Below, piece by piece: positions 1-5,745 of a stretch of DNA of 7,163 nucleotides. How positions within the stretch are numbered: the stretch's first letter is position 1; each line of letters opens with the position of its first letter. The notes below the pieces were generated by a model. It did no database searches and had not been told where the DNA came from. It saw nothing but the letters and a program-made list of their open reading frames with translations. Location: the NCBI GenBank assembly GCA_040512755.1, contig JBEVEP010000091.1:1-7163 (forward strand), written 5' to 3'. The position numbers and the translations under genes were made by a program. This DNA is from JBEVEP01 sp040512755 (GTDB taxonomy: Bacteria > Pseudomonadota > Alphaproteobacteria > Rhizobiales > Rhizobiaceae).

Positions 1-728
1 CGGCTGCCGATACGGTGAAGCGCGTGGCGCAGGAGCTGGGCGGCAAATCGGCGAATATCATCCTGCCTGATGCCAACCTGAAGGAAGCAGTCCGGAAGGG
101 CGTCGAAGGCTGCTTCGGCAACAGCGGGCAATCTTGCGACGCGCCGACACGGATGCTTGTGCCTGCGGCGCGGCACGACGAGGCGCTGGCAATCGCAAAG
201 GACGCTGCGGAAGGCTTCAAGGTTGGCAATCCACGGTCGGAGACAACCCAGCTCGGGCCCGTCGTCAGCCAGATCCAGTACGACAAGATCCAGCGCCTGA
301 TCGAGACGGGCATTGCCGAGGGTGCCACGCTGGTCACGGGCGGTCCGGGCAGGCCCGAGGGCCTCAATCGCGGCTACTACATTCGCCCGACCGTGTTCGG
401 TCACGTCACGCCCGATATGACGATCGCGCGCGAGGAAATCTTCGGGCCGGTCCTATCCGTGCTTTCCTATGCCGACGAAGAGGACGCAGTCCGCATTGCC
501 AACGATACGGTCTATGGCCTCGCGGCTTATGTGCAGTCCGGCGACATCGACCACGCACGGGAAGTTGCCGTGCGGCTGCGTGCCGGGCAGGTCAATATCA
601 ACTATCCGGAGTGGGATACCTTCGCCCCCTTCGGTGGCTACAAGCAGTCGGGCAACGGCCGCGAATATGCCGACTGGGCCATCCACGATTTCCTGGAGGT
701 CAAGGGCATCGTCGGCTACGGCGCGTAG
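1..728 (+). CDS. Aldehyde dehydrogenase, C-terminal part (5' end outside window)
   Basis: This is the catalytic half of an NAD(P)-dependent aldehyde dehydrogenase, which oxidises an aldehyde to a carboxylic acid in the cytoplasm. The frame is open to the left edge and its first full codon is at position 3, so the N-terminal cofactor-binding part is missing. The GTG at position 15 falls inside a conserved motif and is not the start. Visible landmarks are the ELGGK motif with the general-base Glu (visible residue 11), the GQSC motif with the catalytic Cys (residue 45, exactly 34 after the Glu as in canonical members), an EEIFGPV cofactor-contact motif near residue 144, and a C-terminal PFGGYKQSGNGRE segment. 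The gene converges on the ABC transporter genes. In this neighbourhood it could oxidise the aldehyde made by the aminotransferase, but that is inference. The aldehyde substrate and the NAD or NADP preference cannot be judged from the fragment. Confidence 0.93.
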   Translation, partial: AADTVKRVAQELGGKSANIILPDANLKEAVRKGVEGCFGNSGQSCDAPTRMLVPAARHDEALAIAKDAAEGFKVGNPRSETTQLGPVVSQIQYDKIQRLIETGIAEGATLVTGGPGRPEGLNRGYYIRPTVFGHVTPDMTIAREEIFGPVLSVLSYADEEDAVRIANDTVYGLAAYVQSGDIDHAREVAVRLRAGQVNINYPEWDTFAPFGGYKQSGNGREYADWAIHDFLEVKGIVGYGA

Positions 729-767
729 GCCGGCTTTCTGACACGAACTTTTCGGATTTTGGAACGC

Positions 768-789
768 GGCATCTCCCTCTGGAGGTGCC
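768..789 (+). terminator. Possible terminator hairpin after the aldehyde dehydrogenase
   Basis: GGCATCTCC (768-776) can pair with GGAGGTGCC (781-789) across a CTCT loop. This gives a 9-bp stem with one U-G wobble in the plus-strand RNA. In the minus-strand RNA the same position is an A-C mismatch, so the structure favours the aldehyde dehydrogenase transcript. It lies in the 80-bp gap between convergent genes. There is no U-tract after the stem, so intrinsic termination is uncertain. Confidence 0.35.
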
Positions 790-808
790 ATACCCGGATT
801 GCCCTGCC

Positions 809-1912
809 TCAATCGGCCAGCGCAACCAGCGCTTCGGGGTCGTAGGCAAGGCGGATCGGCGCTCCGACCGGAATGTCGTCGGCTCCGAAATTGTTGCTTT
901 CCGAAACCGAAAGCGGCTTTTCGAAACCCGGCACCTCGACGATGAGATGGGTGATCTCGCCGAAGTAATTCCGGTCCACCACCTTGCCTGAAATTTCGTG
1001 GCTGTTTGTCGCATCGTCCCAGAGGACGCGCAGGCGTTCCGGACGAATGCCCAGTGTCGCCGCCTTGCCGTTGCGGACGAACGCCTGCGGCTTCTCCGTT
1101 TTCACGCGGCCGAAGCCGCTCGCCTCCATGACCAGCGACGTGCCATTCTCCTCCACGATCTCGGCGTTGATGAAATTCATGCCGCCGAGAAAATCGGCAA
1201 CCTGCCGGTTGACGGGCCGCTGATAGATTTCCTTCGGCGCAGCCACCTGAGCGATCCGACCGCCGAACATCACGGCGATCCGGTCTGACATGCCGAGGGC
1301 TTCGTACTGATCGTGCGTAACGAGCACAAAGGTGATGCCGACGGCCTGCTGCAAGCGGCGCAATTCCACCTGCATCTGTTCCCGCAGCTTTTTGTCGAGC
1401 GCCGACAAGGGCTCGTCCAGCAACAAAACTTTCGGCCGCATGACGAGCGCGCGGGCAAGCGCGACGCGCTGGCGCTGGCCACCCGAAAGTTCGGTGGCGC
1501 CACGTGAACCGAGCCCGGACAGCGAGACCTGCGCAAGCGCCTCCTCGACGCGGCGCTTTTCTTCGGCCGGATCAAGCCGCAGGCGCTTCAATCCGTAGCC
1601 GACATTCTGCGCAACATTCAGATGTGGGAAGATCGCATAACTCTGGAAGACCATATTGGTCGGCCTGCGGTTCGCCGGAATACCATCCATCGGCTGCCTG
1701 TCGATCGCGATGGAGCCGGCGGTCGGCGTGTCGAAACCTGCAATCATCCGCAGAAGCGTGGTCTTGCCGCAACCAGAGGGTCCGAGCAGGGAGAAGAATT
1801 CACCTTCACGGATCGTCAGCGTCGCGTTGTCGAGCGCCTTGAAGGCGCCGTAGCTTCTTGTGACGTCGGTGATTTCGATCATCGACGCGGCAGACCGCAT
1901 CATGTCAGACAA
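809..1912 (-). CDS. ABC importer ATP-binding protein, PotA-like
   Basis: This is the cytoplasmic ATPase that powers the importer formed with the two permeases upstream. From the TTG start it has 367 residues. It carries Walker A GPSGCGKT (44-51), a Q-loop VFQSYAIFPH with Gln90, the signature LSGGQRQRV (142-150), Walker B VLLLDE with catalytic Glu167, a SALD D-loop and the switch His200. The tail from about 245 to 367 is a TOBE-type regulatory domain, as in PotA, FbpC and PhnT-like proteins. All catalytic residues are intact. The TTG at 1912 overlaps the permease stop by 8 bases and lies 5 bases after a GGAGGAGG. ATG codons at 1903 and 1900 are alternatives. It is the last gene of a permease-permease-ATPase operon. 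The general spermidine/putrescine class is secure. The actual substrate is not, because members of this class also import opines, amino acids, 2-aminoethylphosphonate and iron. Confidence 0.95.
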   Translation of the reverse strand: MSDMMRSAASMIEITDVTRSYGAFKALDNATLTIREGEFFSLLGPSGCGKTTLLRMIAGFDTPTAGSIAIDRQPMDGIPANRRPTNMVFQSYAIFPHLNVAQNVGYGLKRLRLDPAEEKRRVEEALAQVSLSGLGSRGATELSGGQRQRVALARALVMRPKVLLLDEPLSALDKKLREQMQVELRRLQQAVGITFVLVTHDQYEALGMSDRIAVMFGGRIAQVAAPKEIYQRPVNRQVADFLGGMNFINAEIVEENGTSLVMEASGFGRVKTEKPQAFVRNGKAATLGIRPERLRVLWDDATNSHEISGKVVDRNYFGEITHLIVEVPGFEKPLSVSESNNFGADDIPVGAPIRLAYDPEALVALAD

Positions 1913-2729
1913 AGACGCCTCCTCCAGCGTTCCTGGTGCGGCGTTCTGCGCGCCGTCTCATGATTTCTGCAAGGGTGAGAAGAAGCAGCGAGCCGACGAG
2001 CAGCAGCGAACCGAGCGCAAGCACGCTCGGCAGCTTGGCCGCGAACCGCAGCTGTCCCCAGATATAGATCGGCAAGGTCACGTCGGTGCCGGTCAGGAAA
2101 AAGGCGATGATGAAATCGTCGAGCGAAATGGTGAAGGAGCACAACAGGCTGGAAATGATCGCAGGGGCCACCATCGGCAGCGTCACACGGCGGAAGGTGC
2201 CGAACGCCGTCTCGCCGAGGTCGGCCGACGCCTCCTCCAGACTGCGGTCGAATCCCTCGAAGCCCGAAATCAGCACCGTGACCGAATAGGGGATGCAAAT
2301 CAGAACGTGGCCGAGCACCACAGTGAAGAGCGAGAGGCTCAGCCCGAGTTGCAGCAGGACGAGGAGCATCGAGACGGCCACGATGATCTCGGGAAGCACG
2401 AGTGGCGCCATGATCAGCCCGCTGATCGGTCTTTGGCCCGCAAAGCGGTAGCGCGTGATGGCGCGCGCCGCGCAGATGCCGAGGATCGTGCTCAGCACGG
2501 CGGCGGAAGCGCCGACGATGAGGCTGTTCCACGTCGCGTCGATCAGCGCCGGCGTCCGGGGTAGGCTCTCATACCATTTGAACGTGAACCCGGTGAGCGG
2601 AAATTTCGGCACTGCCGACACATTGAATGAGAAGATCGGCAGCAGGAGGATCGGCAGGTAGAGGAAGCCGAGATAGAGCGCGGCATAGAGTGGCAGCCAG
2701 TTGGCCAGCATTTTCCGCACGGCGGTCAT
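1905..2729 (-). CDS. ABC importer inner-membrane permease, PotC-like
   Basis: This is the second transmembrane subunit of the importer, 274 residues long. The sequence shows about six hydrophobic helices, near residues 11-35, 66-90, 102-128, 135-155, 187-212 and 235-255. The EAA loop that contacts the ATPase is at about 166-189 (EASADLGETAFGTF followed by RRVTLP), placed as in the binding-protein-dependent transport (BPD_transp_1) family. Length and the N-terminal pattern, with one helix before the conserved permease domain, match PotC-type subunits. Its ATG start shares an ATGA overlap with the stop of the PotB-like permease, and its stop lies inside the start region of the ATPase gene, so the three proteins are probably made at coupled levels. 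The polyamine-class assignment is by overall resemblance. The transported compound is not determined by this subunit. Confidence 0.92.
   Translation of the reverse strand: MTAVRKMLANWLPLYAALYLGFLYLPILLLPIFSFNVSAVPKFPLTGFTFKWYESLPRTPALIDATWNSLIVGASAAVLSTILGICAARAITRYRFAGQRPISGLIMAPLVLPEIIVAVSMLLVLLQLGLSLSLFTVVLGHVLICIPYSVTVLISGFEGFDRSLEEASADLGETAFGTFRRVTLPMVAPAIISSLLCSFTISLDDFIIAFFLTGTDVTLPIYIWGQLRFAAKLPSVLALGSLLLVGSLLLLTLAEIMRRRAERRTRNAGGGVFV
1918..1925 (-). promoter_or_regulatory. Strong Shine-Dalgarno for the ABC ATPase
   Basis: On the minus strand GGAGGAGG lies inside the end of the upstream permease gene. It is 5 bases from the TTG at 1912 and 14 from the ATG at 1903. The spacing favours the TTG start and translational coupling to the permease, although the ATG cannot be excluded. 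Confidence 0.6.
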
Positions 2730-3643
2730 CGCGCACGCCTCGCCGCCCAGCGAAGAATGAAGACGGTCGCGCCCGCCATTGCCGTGACGATCGCCATGGT
2801 CGTAACCGAAAGCGCGGAGCCCAGCGGCCAGTTGGCGGCCTTGCCGAACTGTGCCTGGATCGCGTTTGCGATCATCACACCATCCTTGCCGCCGACGAGG
2901 CGCGGCGTGACATAGTCACCGACGGTCGGGATCATCACGATCATCAGCGCTGAGATGACGCCGGGCATCGACAATGGCAGCGTAACGCGCAGGAAGCGCC
3001 TCACGGGTCCGTCGCCGAGGTCAGTCGCAGCTTCCAGAAGGGTGCGATCGACCTTCTCCAGCGAAACGTAGATCGGCAGGATCGCAAAGGTCGCCCAGGC
3101 GTGCGTCAGGGTGATGACGACAGCGCTCGTATTATAGAGGAAGGCGGTGGATGGCTCGTCGATGATGCCGAGTCCCATCAGGCCGGAATTCAGCACGCCG
3201 CTATAGCCGAGGATGACCTTCCAGGCCATCACCCTGAGCAGATAGCTGGTCCAGAAAGGGATTGTGATCAGGAATAGCCACAGGCTTTTGTGACTGCCGC
3301 CGTAGAAGGAGATGAAATAGGCGATGGGGTAGGCCAGGACAACGGTGCATATGCTGACCACGAGCGAGACATAGAGCGAACGCATCAACAGATCGCGATA
3401 GATCGGTTCCGTCAGCGCGATCCTGTAGTTCTCCAGCGTGAAGGTGCGATCGATTGTCAGATAGTGCTGGGTCCAGAAGCTGTACGCTATCACCACCAGG
3501 ATTGGCACCGCCAGCAACACCAGCGCGTAGAGGAATGTCGGGCTGATCAAAGCCAGGCCCTTTGCCTGTTCCGACTGCAGAAGGGGCCTTCTCTGCCCAG
3601 CTGATGCGCGTATTGACGGCGACCCTTCCGCAGCGACGGTCAT
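2726..3643 (-). CDS. ABC importer inner-membrane permease, PotB-like
   Basis: This is the first transmembrane subunit of the importer and the first gene of the operon, 305 residues long. After a polar cytoplasmic N-terminus of about 28 residues there is a long hydrophobic helix (about 30-56). Further helices lie near 86-113, 120-141, 172-194, 226-246 and 276-299. The EAA motif is at about 204-226 (EAATDLGDGPVRRFLRVTLP), where the ATPase docks. The ATG at 3643 has only a poor G-rich ribosome-binding sequence ahead of it, so the exact start is less certain than the frame. The gene is transcribed away from the aminotransferase, across a 255-bp control region. No periplasmic substrate-binding protein gene precedes it, although one often accompanies such operons. 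Confidence 0.92.
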   Translation of the reverse strand: MTVAAEGSPSIRASAGQRRPLLQSEQAKGLALISPTFLYALVLLAVPILVVIAYSFWTQHYLTIDRTFTLENYRIALTEPIYRDLLMRSLYVSLVVSICTVVLAYPIAYFISFYGGSHKSLWLFLITIPFWTSYLLRVMAWKVILGYSGVLNSGLMGLGIIDEPSTAFLYNTSAVVITLTHAWATFAILPIYVSLEKVDRTLLEAATDLGDGPVRRFLRVTLPLSMPGVISALMIVMIPTVGDYVTPRLVGGKDGVMIANAIQAQFGKAANWPLGSALSVTTMAIVTAMAGATVFILRWAARRAR

Positions 3644-3767
3644 TGGAGCGCCCCCGGTGCGGGTTCAATCTCAAACGCGGACAGTAAGGGCATTTCGCTC
3701 CCGTTGCTCTTGCTGGCGGACCGGCTCGCTGGCCGGGGAGGTCTTCCATCATGAGCGCATATGAAGA

Positions 3768-3796
3768 TTGAAATCAAGCGGTATTTCTGCAATATT
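3768..3796 (+). promoter_or_regulatory. Candidate sigma70-type promoter of the aminotransferase gene
   Basis: TTGAAA (3768-3773, five of six matches to the -35 consensus) is followed after exactly 17 bases by AATATT (3791-3796, four of six matches to the -10 consensus). The region is AT-rich. The predicted start would fall around 3803, giving a leader of roughly 95 bases. The inverted repeat at 3798-3815 would then sit over the transcription start, a typical place for a repressor site. Confidence 0.4.
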
Positions 3797-3797
3797 G

Positions 3798-3815
3798 ATT
3801 GAACAGACATTCAAA
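3798..3815. promoter_or_regulatory. Inverted-repeat operator sharing the core of the Rieske palindrome
   Basis: The sequence ATTGAACAGACATTCAAA contains the inverted arms TTGAA (3799-3803) and TTCAA (3810-3814) separated by 6 bases. Read on the minus strand it matches the 18-base core of the palindrome in front of the Rieske gene at 14 of 18 positions, including TTGAATGT and TTCAAT. The size and symmetry fit a TetR-type dimer site. It lies directly after the candidate -10 box of the aminotransferase promoter and 155 bp upstream of the importer operon. Identification as an operator is inference. Confidence 0.5.
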
Positions 3816-3898
3816 ATGATGCCAAAAGAGCCTTGTAGTCCTTGGTTTGACGGGGATCAGGATGTTGCGGGCAGTAGGCAAGCGAGAGGTGACCGACA

Positions 3899-5323
3899 AT
3901 GGCAGCGGCAAGGGATATCAACGCGTTCGCGGAAGTGGAATCTGCTCTCTCGCCTGACGAAGCGGTCGAAGTCGCAACACGTCATCTGGTGCAGCCCTGG
4001 CCCTTTGCCGGTCAGATCGGCAATGAAGCACGCGGCCTGATCGAAGGCGGGGACGGCATCTACATCACAGACGGCGACGGCAGGAAGCTGATCGACGGAC
4101 CGGCCGGAATGTGGTGCGTCAATGTCGGCCACCGGCGGCGGGAACTCGCCGAGGTCATGTACGACCAGGCGATGACGCTCCCGTACAATACGCCCTGGTA
4201 CACGATGAACACGCCGTCCGCGGTGCTTGCCAAGCGCATCGCTGAACATGCGCCTGGCGATCTCACCCATGTGTTCTTCACGACCGGTGGATCGTCCGCG
4301 GTCGAGAGCGCGCTGCGCTTCATGCAGTTCTACAACAATGTGCGCGGGCGCCCCGAAAAGAAGCTCATTCTCAGCCGTGCCGGCGCCTACCATGGCTCGA
4401 CCTATCTTTCGGCCTCGCTCAACGGGCGGCCGCGCGACCGGGACTGGATGGATGCCGCCGACGATCTGGTGGTGAAGCTGTCATCGCCCGATCCTTTTCA
4501 CCGTCCTGACGGCATGACCGTCGAGGCCTTCGCCGACCATCTCGTCACCGAGTTCCGCGAGTCCGTCGCGCGGGTTGGCGCGGACCGCATCGGCGCATTC
4601 GTCGGCGAACCGATTCAGGCCTCCGGCGGCGTCATCGTGCCGCCCGGGGGATATCTCAACCGAATCCGCGAAATCTGCCGGGAGAACGACATCCTCTATG
4701 TGTCAGACGAGGTCGTCACCGCCTTCGGACGGCTCGGGCATGTGTTCGCTTCAGGCGAGGTGTTCGGCATAGACCCGGACATCATCACTTTCGCCAAGGG
4801 CGTCACGTCCGGCTATTTCCCGCTTGGAGGCATGATCGTCTCCGCCAGGCTGATGGAGGACTTGCGAAAGTCGAACCATCCCGACGCCATGTTCGGTCAC
4901 GGGCTTACCTATACGAGCCATCCGATCGGCTGCGCTGTCGCGCTGAAGAACATCGATCTGCTGGAGAACGGCATCCTCGATCACGCGCGCAAGGTCGTAC
5001 CCTATTTCCAGGCGCGGCTGAAGACGCTCGAAGAACTGCCTCTGGTCGGGGAAGTCCGTGGTGTCGGCCTGATGGCGTGTGTGGAATGCGTCGCCGACCG
5101 TCAGAGCAAGAACCCTCTGCAGCTCGACAAGGACGTCGGCAACCGCATCGATCAGCACTGCCACGAACTCGGTCTTCTCGTGCGGCCCTTGATCAACATG
5201 TGTGTCATGTCGCCGCCGCTGGTCATCACCGAGCCGCAGATCGACGACATGGTCGCGATCCTACGCGAGGGCATATGCCGCACGATGGACGATCTGCGGA
5301 AGGAAGGCGTCTGGCAGGGCTGA
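3899..5323 (+). CDS. Class III PLP-dependent omega-aminotransferase
   Basis: This is a cytoplasmic pyridoxal-phosphate transaminase that moves an amino group from an omega-amine or amino acid, usually to pyruvate, leaving an aldehyde or oxo acid. At 474 residues it has the usual length for the family. Visible landmarks are PAGMWCVNVG (68-77), the cofactor phosphate-binding TTGGSSAVESA (128-138), AYHGST (163-168), EPIQ with Glu237, the pyridine-N-contacting Asp270 in the sequence YVSDEVVTAFGR, and the Schiff-base Lys300 in TFAKGVTSGYFPLGG. It resembles putrescine/polyamine:pyruvate (SpuC-like) and beta-alanine or taurine:pyruvate transaminases. I cannot choose between these amine donors. The ATG at 3899 follows AGAGG (3885-3889) at 9 bases. 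The gene lies alone on its strand, divergent from the importer and behind an inverted-repeat operator. The amine substrate may therefore be what the importer brings in, or a product of the Rieske oxygenase. Confidence 0.95.
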   Translation: MAAARDINAFAEVESALSPDEAVEVATRHLVQPWPFAGQIGNEARGLIEGGDGIYITDGDGRKLIDGPAGMWCVNVGHRRRELAEVMYDQAMTLPYNTPWYTMNTPSAVLAKRIAEHAPGDLTHVFFTTGGSSAVESALRFMQFYNNVRGRPEKKLILSRAGAYHGSTYLSASLNGRPRDRDWMDAADDLVVKLSSPDPFHRPDGMTVEAFADHLVTEFRESVARVGADRIGAFVGEPIQASGGVIVPPGGYLNRIREICRENDILYVSDEVVTAFGRLGHVFASGEVFGIDPDIITFAKGVTSGYFPLGGMIVSARLMEDLRKSNHPDAMFGHGLTYTSHPIGCAVALKNIDLLENGILDHARKVVPYFQARLKTLEELPLVGEVRGVGLMACVECVADRQSKNPLQLDKDVGNRIDQHCHELGLLVRPLINMCVMSPPLVITEPQIDDMVAILREGICRTMDDLRKEGVWQG

Positions 5324-5328
5324 CAGCC

Positions 5329-5347
5329 GGCGGCTTCGTGCGCCGCC
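5329..5347 (+). terminator. Small GC hairpin just after the aminotransferase stop
   Basis: GGCGGC (5329-5334) and GCCGCC (5342-5347) form a perfect 6-bp stem with a 7-base loop, beginning 5 bases after the stop codon. The sequence after it is not U-rich, so it is at best a weak intrinsic terminator or a 3'-end stabilising structure. Confidence 0.35.
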
Positions 5348-5377
5348 ATTGTGGACTTGTATCATCCAGGGAAACGG

Positions 5378-5399
5378 CAGGCGCAGACTTCCGCGCCTG
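5378..5399. terminator. Hairpin between convergent genes, possibly bidirectional
   Basis: CAGGCGC (5378-5384) and GCGCCTG (5393-5399) form a perfect 7-bp stem with an 8-base loop. It lies 14 bases beyond the stop of the minus-strand DUF982 gene and 54 bases beyond the aminotransferase stop. In the minus direction the stem is followed by CCGTTTCCC, in the plus direction by ATCTTCACG. Neither is a strong U-tract. Its place between converging genes supports a transcription-end role. Confidence 0.4.
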
Positions 5400-5412
5400 A
5401 TCTTCACGCTTA

Positions 5413-5673
5413 TCAGCGCATGGTCTTTTCAGAGGCCAGCATACCGCTTTCGTCGGCGGCGAGAATGAATGCGGCCCGCGCCGCCTCAGCGGTGCCATTG
5501 CCCGAGATTGCGGCGTTGCAGGCGTCGACTGCGTCGCGATAGGCAGGCCCGCGCTGCGCCTGCGGCCAGTCGATGAGGCACTCGCAGGCGCCCTTGGTCG
5601 ACTTCACTTCACGCATCGTGCTTTGCGGTCCGATCCGGATGCAGACCGTGCTGTCGAACGGCTTCCGATCCAT
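5413..5673 (-). CDS. DUF982 domain-containing small protein
   Basis: This 86-residue protein has no signal peptide or membrane segment and is probably cytoplasmic. The pattern is that of the DUF982 family, common and highly multicopy in rhizobia. An N-terminal beta-like stretch (VCIRIG, about 10-15) is followed by a central segment with a conserved tryptophan (ACECLIDWPQAQRGPAYRDA, about 29-48), then a Cys (about 52) and a C-terminal helix (ARAAFILAADESGML). The biochemical function of DUF982 is unknown. The ATG start is well supported by AGGAGG (5679-5684 on the plus map) at 5-base spacing. It follows the Rieske gene on the same strand after 72 bp and could be cotranscribed with it, but it also has its own strong ribosome-binding site. 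A link to amine catabolism is only positional. Confidence 0.85.
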   Translation of the reverse strand: MDRKPFDSTVCIRIGPQSTMREVKSTKGACECLIDWPQAQRGPAYRDAVDACNAAISGNGTAEAARAAFILAADESGMLASEKTMR

Positions 5674-5745
5674 GGCAGCCTCCTGTTGCGCCGCCTAGTC
5701 AACGTGGCGGAGGCATACGAGGTTCCAGAGCGCCGCGCGTTTCCG

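Larger units (their letters stand above)
3644..3898. other. Divergent intergenic control region
   Basis: This 255-bp gap separates the start of the importer operon (minus strand) from the start of the aminotransferase (plus strand). I see no convincing gene in it. It holds a plausible plus-strand promoter, an inverted-repeat operator, and AT-rich sequence around 3760-3830 that contrasts with the GC-rich surroundings. The position allows one regulator to control both directions. I could not find a convincing minus-strand promoter for the importer. Confidence 0.75.

Noticed and set aside
134..991. Plus-strand open frame of 285 codons across the aldehyde dehydrogenase end and ATPase end
   Set aside because: It overlaps two well-supported genes in other frames and is Arg/Cys/Gly-rich without a domain. 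It is a shadow frame.
1860..2564. Plus-strand open frame of 234 codons antisense to the PotC-like permease
   Set aside because: Its charged, low-complexity composition (many Arg, Glu, Gln, His) is the expected complement of a hydrophobic membrane-protein gene.
3664..3669. Single TTCAAT half-site near the importer start
   Set aside because: A lone 6-base half-site without a partner arm is expected by chance.
3201..3752. Long minus-strand open frame of 183 codons overlapping the first permease
   Set aside because: It is out of frame with a clear permease gene, has proline/arginine-rich composition typical of a shadow frame in GC-rich DNA, and shows no recognisable domain.
3857..4393. Minus-strand open frame of 178 codons antisense to the aminotransferase start
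   Set aside because: It lies opposite a strongly supported gene and has no domain or ribosome-binding evidence.
5691..5710. CCGCC/GGCGG inverted repeat between the Rieske and DUF982 genes
   Set aside because: The stem is only 5 bp with a 10-base loop and no U-tract, so it is too weak to call a terminator.
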